Under the pieces are notes generated by a model that worked only from the letters and a program-made list of their open reading frames with translations, did no database searches and was not told the origin of the DNA. Below are positions 57,301 to 64,000 of a stretch of DNA of 64,000 nucleotides, in pieces. Source of the stretch: Steromphala cineraria (Eukaryota; Mollusca; Gastropoda; Trochida; Trochidae); contig OU744736.1 in the NCBI GenBank assembly GCA_916613615.1, positions 17,247,724-17,311,723 of the forward strand, in the 5' to 3' direction. Made by a program: the position numbers and the translations under genes. Each line of letters opens with the position of its first letter. Position 1 is the first letter of the stretch.

Positions 57301-60300
57301 ATACGACCTGTCACTATTTCTATATATGTCACATAGTCCAATAAAAGTTAGACTACAAGTTAACACTTTTAAGTCATTAGTGTTTTACCTTTTTATTGCA
57401 TATTAATGTGTCCTCAAGGGAGGATCACAATTGATGTCACAATTTCTCTTGGTTATGGTTCTTTTAATACTTCACTATCCTGTGTAATACGTATCGAGAT
57501 ACATATCGTATCGTACCCCAAATATCTAGATACGTATCGTATCGCGACCCTCCTGTGTGGTTGCACCCCTAATATTTGTATAGCTATAGTTAAAATGATT
57601 ATGAATACCCGGGGTATATGTCAATTTAAACAATGTTACTATTGATTGACATAAATGATAAAATGTGTGTCACTGATTATTGGTTCTCTAAATTATCAAT
57701 TATTCATCATTTTCAAAATTTTAAGAATAAAATACATTTTCAAGTATAACTTGAATTATTTGATATGAAAGTTTCCCATTTTACCTTTCCAATTGGTTTC
57801 AGATTGGCAAAGGAGTTCTCCGTATCATGCACGGTAACTTCCACGGGACGGCGGACATCACCCCTTGTGACATCGCTACCAACCTCCTGATCTCCGTAGC
57901 CTGGTATATCGGGACAACAAAGTAAATAACTTTTTATTTAAAAATCTTTTGCGAGTCGATGAGTCATGTCACTTACAAAATTACAAGAGGGGGTGTACCC
58001 GTCAAAACCAATCCGATGAAACCCCCTCATGGGTGGCGAAAAGTTACAATTAAAACTTTTGATGTACCGTATATTACAATGTACAGGGCGACCTCGTACA
58101 TAAGGCGACCCCCTTTCCCAGCCCCCCAAATTGCTGTCAAAATCATATACCTCATACATAAGGCGATCCCCCAATTAGCCGCGAGTGACCCCAACCAAGA
58201 AAATCCTTCATGCAAGTTGCATTGAAAATTGACATCGATACTTTTGACTGTTGTTCAGGTCTTCATAAACATCAAATGACACTTTTTCCAGACGTATATT
58301 ATTAAAAAGAATGATAAAAGAAATTGCAAATGCTAACTTACATTGTTTGTTGTTTGTTTTAATCAGATTACATAATATTATTCTCATGAAAAACGAACGT
58401 GAATAATCAGTCGACAGCTTTTGCTGCATGTGTTTACTGGTAGAGAGATATTTGTTACAAGCATTTTCATTGGCCCAGAAATGTAGGTCAACCAATCAGC
58501 AAGTCGATTTGAAAACGATGTATGAAACTGAAACGTGGTTGTAATAAATTCACGACAACATATTGTCGATACAATATTAAATGTCCAAATATTCAAATAT
58601 TTGTTTAACATTTTCGATATATTACATTTTCCAAAACAACATGCAGTTAATTGAAATATTTATGTATATAAAATTCGAAGAAAAACTTACAAATATTATG
58701 ATAATGAGCACGAAAGAATATTAATAATGTTATTTGTCGTCAAGAAATTACGATTGAGATTCCAAGTACATATATTTGACAAAGATATCTTTGAACTTTG
58801 ATTAAATATGATAAATAAGTTTGGAAATATGCCATATTAAACATTTAGAATGGATAACAAGCTTATAAAGCGATAGCTCTTGATTATATTTTGGGAATCA
58901 AATATTTTAATTCCCGATCGCTGATGCAAGTGAACAGCTGGTGAAGCCACATACATCGTGATTTCTGCTGAAATTTAACAGTACGTTAATGCAATCTAAA
59001 TAAATTTAGATCAACAGATTTTATTTTGTCATACTGATTACTGTTGATCTAAGATTAACCAGTGTGCGAGGTCGTCCCGGTGACCTTTCGTATGCAAATA
59101 AGGAATTCGCGATTTTGATCAATCAAATTCCACGTCACAAACAGTTCATAGTCGCTCCCTGAAGGTGTGGACGGATGAAATATATAGTAACTTATGGCCT
59201 GTTCTCAATAACAGTGTGCATTGTGAAAAATAAACCTTGCTTTTGATACTGTTAAGAAAAATATCAGTATGTTGATTTTATTTTGGTTGTATGAAATAGT
59301 TTTAGTTTTATGATTGACAAAAAAGCACTATTTTTTAATTATTTGGATGGAAATGAAGGAATTAGTGCAAACAAGTTTGATTTAAAAAAGAGTTACCTCC
59401 CCTTGCATGATGATTTTCGTAAATATTGACATTTATGATGTTCTAACTTTGTGATAATTATTCGCCACGTTAGTATCTGTGCAATGTGCAATCATCATTT
59501 GTCATTGACAACTAGCAATACGCTAAATTATTTTAAAAGAAAAAAATTAATCTATTAATACATCCAAGCAATCGGATTATTCATTGAAATGGTCGCTCTG
59601 CTCCGCTCCGAATGTCATAGCTCCGAACACCGTCCATTTCAAAAGATGTGCTGCTGAGTTTTTCGAACTTCCAGCGAGCTAGGGCAACTTTTCTGATTGG
59701 CTAAGCGGCTGATTTCAGAGGTCACCGGGATGACCCGCCTTACGGGCCAATCTTAGATCAACAGTATGACCAAATATAAAACCTGTTGATCTAAATTTAT
59801 TTAGATTGACGTTAATGATGCATGATTATTCAAAAACAATATATTATTTTATTTTTATTAATTGACAATGTATATAGTCATTAAAAACAACAACAGGACA
59901 ATGTATTTTTATTTTTCAAGAAATGACATCGATGTAAACTTGTGCATTTTGCTTCCGGTGTAAACATCGCTAACGAGTTGACTGTTAGGTATTTGTTACG
60001 GTATGTCTATTTCTGTCTGTATTTCATTGAATTATTATTATTTTCTAGTAATATAAATAGTAATAAAAACATTAAAGCTATGTAATAATTATAAACATAA
60101 TTTTATTTCGTTATTTTGGCAATGTGTTGACATCAAAACTTTCGGTTTGAATCTTGTCTGTTCGTCTCGCTCGGCCGACAGATCGTCACCCAACCTCAGA
60201 ATTTCAGTGTCAAAGAAACAAGCTTTTTTCTGGATGGTTCTTGTGCATTCGAAAGTTTTATTTAGTTTGAATAAAATATGACACTTGAGAGTGTTTTGTA

Positions 60301-63300
60301 TAAACCAGAATACATCCAAAACAAAGTTCACAGAATTTTTTTGTTCAATTTGTGTCACTTTTTATCCAACAATTGTTTTTGACATTGAAATATTTTTTTA
60401 ATGTTTAGTATTTGAGATTTGTTTTCTTTCTAGACCATCTGAGGTTCCAGTGTTTAACAACACAACAGGACAAATCAACAAATTAACATGGGGAATGGTT
60501 GGTAAGTTAGCAGAATACACCAGTTATACAATTGTTCCAAATAATAAATTTTGAGACCATCAATACTTTAAAAGCACATTTTAAATTCTGTTACCCACTG
60601 GTGTTAAAAGGATAAATCTGTGAATAATGGATGGATTTTGCGAAAAAAAGGTTATCAAGCTCTAATAAATTATTCCAATGATGACTGCTATGCATCTATT
60701 ATTGTGTAATATTTCATGATATAGAATCAAATCTAAAATGAAACTTCATAAATGTTTCAGAGCGCTCATCTTATGAATATTTCATGAAGAATCCTGTTGA
60801 TGTGGTTGCTAGGATACCAGATCCAAGATTCACAAAGTCACCGTGAGTATTTCCTTTTGGTGTTTATCAACAATTCCTACTGATGCAATTGAGAAATGAC
60901 ATTGAGAAAATAGATTTGAAATAAATTTTAAATATTATAAAGGTCCTTTTTCTCAGGGTTTAAATAAACAATTTTAAATCAAAAGAAAAAAAATTATCAG
61001 TTACAGCTAAACCTTGGCCCAAAAAAATTAGCAATTGGTCCCAAAATATGGTCAATTTAGATTTTGAAGTTATCAGTAATAGTTTATTAATTTGGGTGGG
61101 GTATTTACCAATATTTATAAATGTTCCTTCTACAATCCTATCCCTATCTCTTAAATTGAACATTTCCGTTATGTCATTGGTTATATTACCCGGTATACCC
61201 TAAATGCAAATATTGACACTTACATTATGAACCCTGCTGCAGGTCTTGGAAGAATATCAATTTGTTCTTCGACCATATTGTGCCTGCGTACCTGATGGAC
61301 TTCTATATGTATGTGTGTGGCAGGAGGCGCATGTAAGTAAGCAGAAAGATTCATGAATAAAGCAAAAGATTTCACAATCTGATGTTAAAGGCACCACTCG
61401 ATTGGGTTTCATCTGCCATTTTGAAATGTTAGCATTGCAAGAAAACAAATGTGCTGTATTATTCTAATTCATTAAGAAATTTAAGAAATAACTACTTGAT
61501 TGATAGGAGAGGAGCATATTTACAAATATTTTATAATAAAAGTTAACAGCTACGACAACATTTTGTCGTAGTAATGCATTCAACGATCGTATCTTCGATG
61601 ATTGGCTTCATTTCACCATGTTTGTTTTTTTTAGCGATTCACTTTATTCTTTGTCAAATTGTTAGATCTTGAACAACTGAAATGCTAACCTCACAGACAT
61701 ATTTGAAATTAAGTGTGAAATTATTATTTAAATCATACATAAACAAATTTTGAATGGAAAAAAAAGTCCTGTCTTCTCATTGGAAATTTTGTATTTCAAT
61801 GAGATTTGCATTTAGTATGTAGACTTTGTGTAGACACAGTTCCTGTTGGTGTCTGTTAATCTGAAAATTATGAGATACTATCCCTGCCACACTGAAAAAA
61901 TCTGAATTTATTTTCAGTGTATTTACAAAGATAGGAGAAGGAAACAATGTGTGAATGAACTATTAAAGGGAGATAACTTCTGTTGGTATCTGATAAATGA
62001 AAAAGTCAGAAGTTATTTTTCCCACCACAGGAGAAACACTTTAGACATATTTATTGAATATTTACATATATACAAAAATATCACTGTCTTATTAGTATTA
62101 AACAAATTGTTTTATTATTATTATTTTCATATTTGATGTTGTTTATTTGATGTTTCATTTTATGTTGATAAAGATTTGTGCGAATACAAGATCGCTTGTG
62201 GAAGGCTGTTAGAACATTAGAATTCTTCACATCGAGGGAGTGGAAGTTTGAAAACAATAATATATACATGCTGCTGGACAGGATGTCTAAAGAAGATAAG
62301 GAGGTGAGGCCATGGTATACAACCCAGAAACACTCTCCCCTTTTCTGCCATTCTCAATACGTCTTCTCAGTGCTCATGAACTGTCCAATCACTTCTTTTG
62401 TCTGTTGTTTATAAGGATGCGGAGTATTATCGATATATTGGTATATTTTTTCAGGAATAACATGATACAAATCGGTATAGACTTCTGAAAATAACCAATA
62501 TGTTGAACTTTTAAAATGAGCACTTTCCATCAAAATTGCAAAAAACACAACCAAATATAACATGATTTTACACAAAGTTCTTTAACAAAGTGATTAAAAT
62601 TACCCCTTTCCAAAACAGCTAATAGCTGAGCAATGATGATCATTCTTAACACTCATCTTTATATTGCAATACAGAAATGAGGAACGATACCCATCCTCAG
62701 TTGTTTATGAATAATGTTACTTCTTGGCATGAGTGACCTCATGAGTTTTACAGATATTTCCTGATCACTTTAGGAGATAACAATCTTGAGTCAAGCTTCT
62801 TTGAAATTATTTAAGTTCTCTGACTCTTCATGTGTGTAATCTTTCCCAATTATTTGACAGACATTTGACTTTGACGCGAGGAACATAGACTGGAAGTCGT
62901 ACATGGAGAGTTACTGTCTGGGCATCAAACAGTTTGTGTTGAAGGAGGAGCTCGACCATCTCCCGAAGGCCAGGAAAGCCTTGGCAAGGTAAGCTTAAAG
63001 AACCTGTCCTATCCACTTCAGGCTGCGATAATGTTTATTTGAGAAATGACATTATAAAACTTTGTTCTTTTTATCAATTATCCTTTATATTAGAAGATAA
63101 AAAGTTGCATTTGTAAAATTTCAGGGATTCATTGTTATTAAACAACTGCAAATTTAGTTTAAAACTGACGGCATTAGAAACAAGTATTTACCTAAGTCAT
63201 GTTACAATTAAAAATAATCTATACATATTGAAAGAATATCCACAGATTTACAAATGTTTTATGATAAGACTTTACAACAATTCCTTGTTATGCCATAGCA

Positions 63301-63669
63301 AGGCTTTTCACTTTTATAGCGCTGATGATTGGCTTCACTTCTCATTGTGGTGTTTTTAACTTCTTTATCAAATTGTCCATTATATGTCAACTTGTTTTTT
63401 TCATAACTGCATAAACATGATAACTTCTAAAAAAATAAAACAAAGTATTTCCAAATAAAGAGAAAATGTCTGTAACAAAGCTCAATATAGCATTATATCT
63501 GTATGACAGACTGAAGAGGATGCACTTCGTCCTGAACGCGGTGGTGGTGCTGGTGGTGTGGAGACTGCTCATCAACAGAGTGGGCGTCGCCCGGTCCTTG
63601 TGGAACCTAGTGCTCAGCTGGGTGCTCTACTTCTACCAGAAACTACCCAGGATATTCAGACCTTACTGA
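48159..63669 (+). CDS. FAR1: Fatty acyl-CoA reductase (FAR1/FAR2 type), whole gene, 13 coding exons
   Basis: Coding exons: 48159-48356, 49500-49675, 50323-50395, 51673-51779, 55361-55538, 56819-56863, 57803-57921, 60434-60501, 60761-60842, 61243-61332, 62174-62303, 62861-62988, 63510-63669. They sum to 1554 nt, 517 aa plus stop; human FAR1 is 515 aa. Phase matches at all junctions. Seen: NADPH-binding TGVTGFMG (19-26), FHSAATVKF (about 112-120), VSTAY (154-158), active-site Y207 and K211 in TYTYTK, RPSIVGA and PGWVDNLNGPTG as in the family, a C-terminal FAR domain (about 355-450), and a hydrophobic end (about 471-500) fitting the C-terminal anchor of animal FARs. Known role: reduces fatty acyl-CoA with NADPH to fatty alcohol for ether lipids and waxes; vertebrate FAR1 and FAR2 are peroxisomal. 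Subcellular site here is inferred. Exon 5 is followed by a nine-copy array of its own tail. Confidence 0.95.
48357..49499 (+). other. FAR1: FAR intron 1
   Basis: 1143-bp GT-AG intron. It includes a partial copy of MITE family 2 near 48926-49140; the rest is unassigned. Confidence 0.9.
48926..49140. mobile_element. Partial copy of MITE family 2, inverted orientation
   Basis: tagaacaatctttcgttgaa, then tttaatcaacaat, then aacccgcttttggtgacgt and ggatttacac-like words match the reverse complement of 45130-45335. The ends are eroded and no TTAA pair is visible. Confidence 0.65.
49500..49675 (+). CDS. FAR1: FAR gene, coding exon 2
   Basis: Acceptor gtctcttcacag, donor AA|gtgagt. Residues 67-124, with GDIMEPNFGIS and the conserved FHSAATVKFDE segment of the cofactor-binding domain. 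Confidence 0.95.
49676..50322 (+). other. FAR1: FAR intron 2
   Basis: 647-bp GT-AG intron. It holds the TTAA-flanked element at 49708; the remainder is plain AT-rich sequence. Confidence 0.92.
49708..49930. mobile_element. TTAA-flanked MITE family 3 (223 bp)
   Basis: TTAA at both ends. Terminal inverted repeats of about 50 bp include GACAGTCC near the tip and aaaattcaagag at the inner end. Related pieces (ttctttgtcaaattgtt) lie at 61590-61780 and 63318-63390 in later introns of the same gene. Confidence 0.75.
50323..50395 (+). CDS. FAR1: FAR gene, coding exon 3
   Basis: Acceptor gttctgttgcag, donor GAT|gtaagt. Residues 125-149, with QMNVVGVQQLLKLC, the family's N-V-x-G/A-T/V-x-Q/Lx-LL pattern. 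Confidence 0.93.
50591..50880. mobile_element. TTAA-flanked MITE family 4 (290 bp)
   Basis: TTAAGGGAC at the left and its inverse GTCCCTTAA at the right, with imperfect inverted repeats of about 60 bp (gccaaa...ggtggtc-like words). ORFs read out of its arms are artefacts. Confidence 0.65.
51270..51525. repeat. Block with repeated GCGCTTATTA words
   Basis: ggcgcttattaaaa at about 51323, then gggggcgcttatat and gcgcttattacattgaatac near 51475-51515. Looks like a dispersed repeat; a similar taccgtat-type stretch lies near 58063. Family not named. Confidence 0.35.
51673..51779 (+). CDS. FAR1: FAR gene, coding exon 4
   Basis: Acceptor tgtattgtgcag, donor GA|gtacgt. Residues 150-184, with the HVSTAYANC active-site Ser region and VYEPPLHPQKL. 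Confidence 0.95.
52184..55347. mobile_element. Candidate 3.2-kb insertion with inverted ends
   Basis: Starts ATAGGGGATTCT and ends with the exact inverse AGAATCCCCTAT; similarity continues imperfectly inward (AATA..., ctaaggc). Near the left end is a hairpin (TGCCTCAT / ATGAGGCA). The interior is very AT-rich and holds MITE family 1 copy C. No transposase coding sequence is visible, and no clear target-site duplication. Confidence 0.5.
54407..54761. mobile_element. TTAA-flanked MITE family 1, copy C
   Basis: Same family and orientation as copy B. TTAA at 54407-54410 and 54758-54761. The right end has lost the nine bases TACTGCCCC, leaving CGTGCTTTAA, so one terminus is damaged. Confidence 0.8.
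55361..55538 (+). CDS. FAR1: FAR gene, coding exon 5 (active site)
   Basis: Acceptor attctctccaaccag, first donor CCG|gtaagt. Residues 185-244, with the catalytic YxxxK (Y207, K211) and VRPSIVGA. Only the donor at 55539 gives the family sequence directly into exon 6 (DPVP then GWVDN). The last 72 nt (residues 221-244) plus 20 nt of intron are repeated downstream. Confidence 0.95.
55467..56280 (+). repeat. Nine-copy 92-bp array of the exon 5 tail with splice donor
   Basis: Units start at 55467, 55559, 55651, 55743, 55835, 55927, 56019, 56111 and 56203. Each has 72 bp equal to codons 221-244 of the FAR protein, then a 20-bp spacer starting gtaagt and ending AG; the last unit has only gtaagt. 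Differences in the 72-bp part: GAT-CC(T/C), GTG-GG(C/T) and CC(G/A), all synonymous third positions. Spacer changes: two, both in copy 2, which keeps GT and AG. Simple read-through shifts frame and hits a stop in copy 2 (end of frame 55580). Confidence 0.97.
55539..56818 (+). other. FAR1: FAR intron 5 containing the repeated exon tails
   Basis: Measured from the first donor the intron is 1280 bp; measured from the last repeated donor (56275) it is 544 bp. After the array there is no recognisable feature up to the acceptor. Confidence 0.8.
56819..56863 (+). CDS. FAR1: FAR gene, coding exon 6
   Basis: 45-bp exon, acceptor ttgttatttcag, donor GCA|gtaagt. Residues 245-259, GWVDNLNGPTGLLCA, a family hallmark that follows DPVP. 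Confidence 0.95.
56946..57608. repeat. 43-bp minisatellite, split by an insertion
   Basis: Six nearly identical units (tatagctatagttacaatga...) start at 56946, 56989, 57032, 57075, 57118 and 57161. A diverged partial unit continues after the inserted element from 57572. Confidence 0.95.
57205..57571. mobile_element. hAT-like MITE (367 bp) with 8-bp target duplication
   Basis: Inserted in the minisatellite. The flanking ATATTTGT is present at 57197-57204 and 57572-57579, and joining the flanks restores the repeat unit exactly. Ends are taagggtgcaac and gttgcacccct(a), an imperfect inverted repeat typical of hAT elements. The interior has palindromic atacgtatcgtatcg words. No coding sequence. 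Confidence 0.88.
57803..57921 (+). CDS. FAR1: FAR gene, coding exon 7
   Basis: Acceptor ttggtttcag, donor AA|gtaaat. Residues 260-298, with GKGVLRIMHG and the DITPCDIATNLLISVAW helix at the end of the Rossmann domain. Confidence 0.95.
57922..60433 (+). other. FAR1: FAR intron 7
   Basis: 2512-bp GT-AG intron. It holds a block with ggcgacccc words (58060-58200) and a Mutator-like element (58992-59808). Confidence 0.92.
58992..59808. mobile_element. Mutator-like non-autonomous element (817 bp)
   Basis: Flanked by a perfect 9-bp duplication acgttaatg at 58983-58991 and 59809-59817. Inverted ends start CAATCTAAATAAATTTAGAT and extend for about 110 bp with small gaps, through gttgatctaagatt to tcccggtgacct. 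Long inverted ends with a 9-bp target duplication fit the Mutator superfamily. No transposase seen. Confidence 0.8.
60434..60501 (+). CDS. FAR1: FAR gene, coding exon 8
   Basis: Acceptor ttttctttctag, donor G|gtaagt. Residues 299-321, VPVFNNTTGQINKLTWG, matching the family's V-x-N-x-T/S-x-G...N-x-x-x-W-G pattern. Confidence 0.94.
60761..60842 (+). CDS. FAR1: FAR gene, coding exon 9
   Basis: Acceptor aaatgtttcag, donor CC|gtgagt. Residues 322-348, including YFMKNPVDVVARIPDPRFT. Beginning of the C-terminal domain region. Confidence 0.92.
60843..61242 (+). other. FAR1: FAR intron 9
   Basis: 400-bp GT-AG intron, AT-rich, nothing recognised. Intron 8 (60502-60760) is likewise plain. Confidence 0.9.
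61243..61332 (+). CDS. FAR1: FAR gene, coding exon 10
   Basis: Acceptor accctgctgcag, donor AT|gtaagt. Residues 349-378, with the hydrophobic NLFFDHIVPAYLMDFY segment of the FAR C-terminal domain and a basic GRRR end. Confidence 0.93.
61333..62173 (+). other. FAR1: FAR intron 10
   Basis: 841-bp GT-AG intron. It contains a short palindrome ctacgaca / tgtcgtag (61550-61571) and a stretch (61590-61780) sharing words with MITE family 3. Confidence 0.85.
62174..62303 (+). CDS. FAR1: FAR gene, coding exon 11
   Basis: Acceptor ttgataaag, weak in pyrimidines; donor GAG|gtgagg. Residues 379-422, with LEFFTSREWKFENNN, typical of the FAR C-terminal domain. The phase fits exons 10 and 12. The first codons after the junction (IF) are the least certain point. 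Confidence 0.88.
62304..62860 (+). other. FAR1: FAR intron 11
   Basis: 557-bp GT-AG intron; no feature recognised. Confidence 0.9.
62861..62988 (+). CDS. FAR1: FAR gene, coding exon 12
   Basis: Acceptor aattatttgacag, donor AG|gtaagc. Residues 423-464, with FDFDARNIDWKSYMESYCLG and GIKQFVLKE, the conserved end of the FAR C-terminal domain. Confidence 0.94.
62989..63509 (+). other. FAR1: FAR intron 12
   Basis: 521-bp GT-AG intron. Around 63318-63390 it shares gatgattggcttca and ctttatcaaattgt with intron 10. Confidence 0.88.
63510..63669 (+). CDS. FAR1: FAR gene, last coding exon (C-terminal anchor)
   Basis: Acceptor ctgtatgacag; stop TGA at 63667-63669. Residues 465-517: a basic KR start, one hydrophobic run (about 471-486), a short polar turn and a second hydrophobic stretch, consistent with membrane anchoring as in FAR1/FAR2. 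Confidence 0.93.
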
Positions 63670-64000
63670 GCTGTGATGACTCTCAAACCTTATTGAACGA
63701 ACAAGACTCTAGATTTTGATATCAATGCCAAAGTGTCGAATTGTATATGACAAGATATGGCAAGAGCAGTGACAAGTCTCAAACCTTTTCAAATGAACAA
63801 GACTCTATATCTTGAAGTCAATGCCAAAGTGTTGAATTATATCTGGCAAGATGTGGCAAGAGCAGTGATAAGTCTCAAACCTTTTTGATGAACAAGACCC
63901 TAGGTTTTGAAGCACAAATATTTCAATGCCATAAATTTGATTTAGATAGCAATGGTGTAGTGTGAGCAGTGATAACTTTTTTAAATGAACAAGACTAGAT
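63668..64000 (+). repeat. About 96-bp tandem repeat in the FAR 3' UTR
   Basis: gagc(t/a)gtga begins units at 63668, 63764, 63860 and 63964, each continuing with tctcaaacctt, gaacaagac and tcaatgcca. No AATAAA is seen before the window ends, so the 3' UTR continues beyond it. Confidence 0.85.

Larger units (their letters stand above)
56864..57802 (+). other. FAR1: FAR intron 6
   Basis: 939-bp GT-AG intron, filled mostly by a 43-bp minisatellite and a hAT-like element inside it. Confidence 0.92.

Overview
This is animal nuclear DNA: AT-rich, with short exons, GT-AG introns, long introns, microsatellites and many small non-autonomous transposons. The repeat content (TTAA-flanked, hAT-like, Mutator-like and Helitron-like elements, tRNA-headed SINE fragments, arrays of AGGTCA half-sites) and the type of genes fit a lophotrochozoan, most likely a marine bivalve mollusc. 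The species is inferred, not proven.

Only two protein-coding genes could be supported, both on the + strand. Each was rebuilt exon by exon by matching splice sites and codon phase to the known family.

Gene 1 (2449-35104, 8 coding exons, 474 aa) is a voltage-sensor-domain protein of the Hv1 (HVCN1) proton-channel family. Exon 1 encodes a short Gly/Ser-rich cytoplasmic N-terminus and lies 25.6 kb upstream of exon 2. Exons 2 to 7 encode S1, a very long extracellular S1-S2 loop, S2, S3, S4 and a C-terminal coiled coil. Exon 8 encodes an acidic tail with a PPxY motif. The proton-selectivity Asp, both zinc-ligand His positions and two of the three S4 arginines are present. The first S4 arginine is replaced by Leu followed by Pro, and the long loop carries a furin-type site and a His cluster.

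About 13 kb of gene-poor DNA follows (35105-48100). It holds TTAA-flanked elements, one with another nested inside it, a GC-rich 177-bp hairpin, two tRNA-like SINE heads, a tandem duplication and a Helitron-like element.

Gene 2 (48159-63669, 13 coding exons, 517 aa) is a fatty acyl-CoA reductase of the FAR1/FAR2 type, with a Rossmann domain, a YxxxK active site, a C-terminal FAR domain and a hydrophobic C-terminal anchor. Its introns hold many mobile elements. The end of exon 5 with its splice donor is tandemly repeated nine times as 92-bp units. Each unit is a 72-bp in-frame exon tail plus a 20-bp spacer with GT...AG ends, and every difference among the exon tails is synonymous.

The most unusual theme is that exon edges are duplicated in tandem at three places in two unrelated genes: Hv1-like exon 2 donor, Hv1-like exon 6 acceptor, and FAR exon 5 donor. 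The two genes have no obvious shared pathway.
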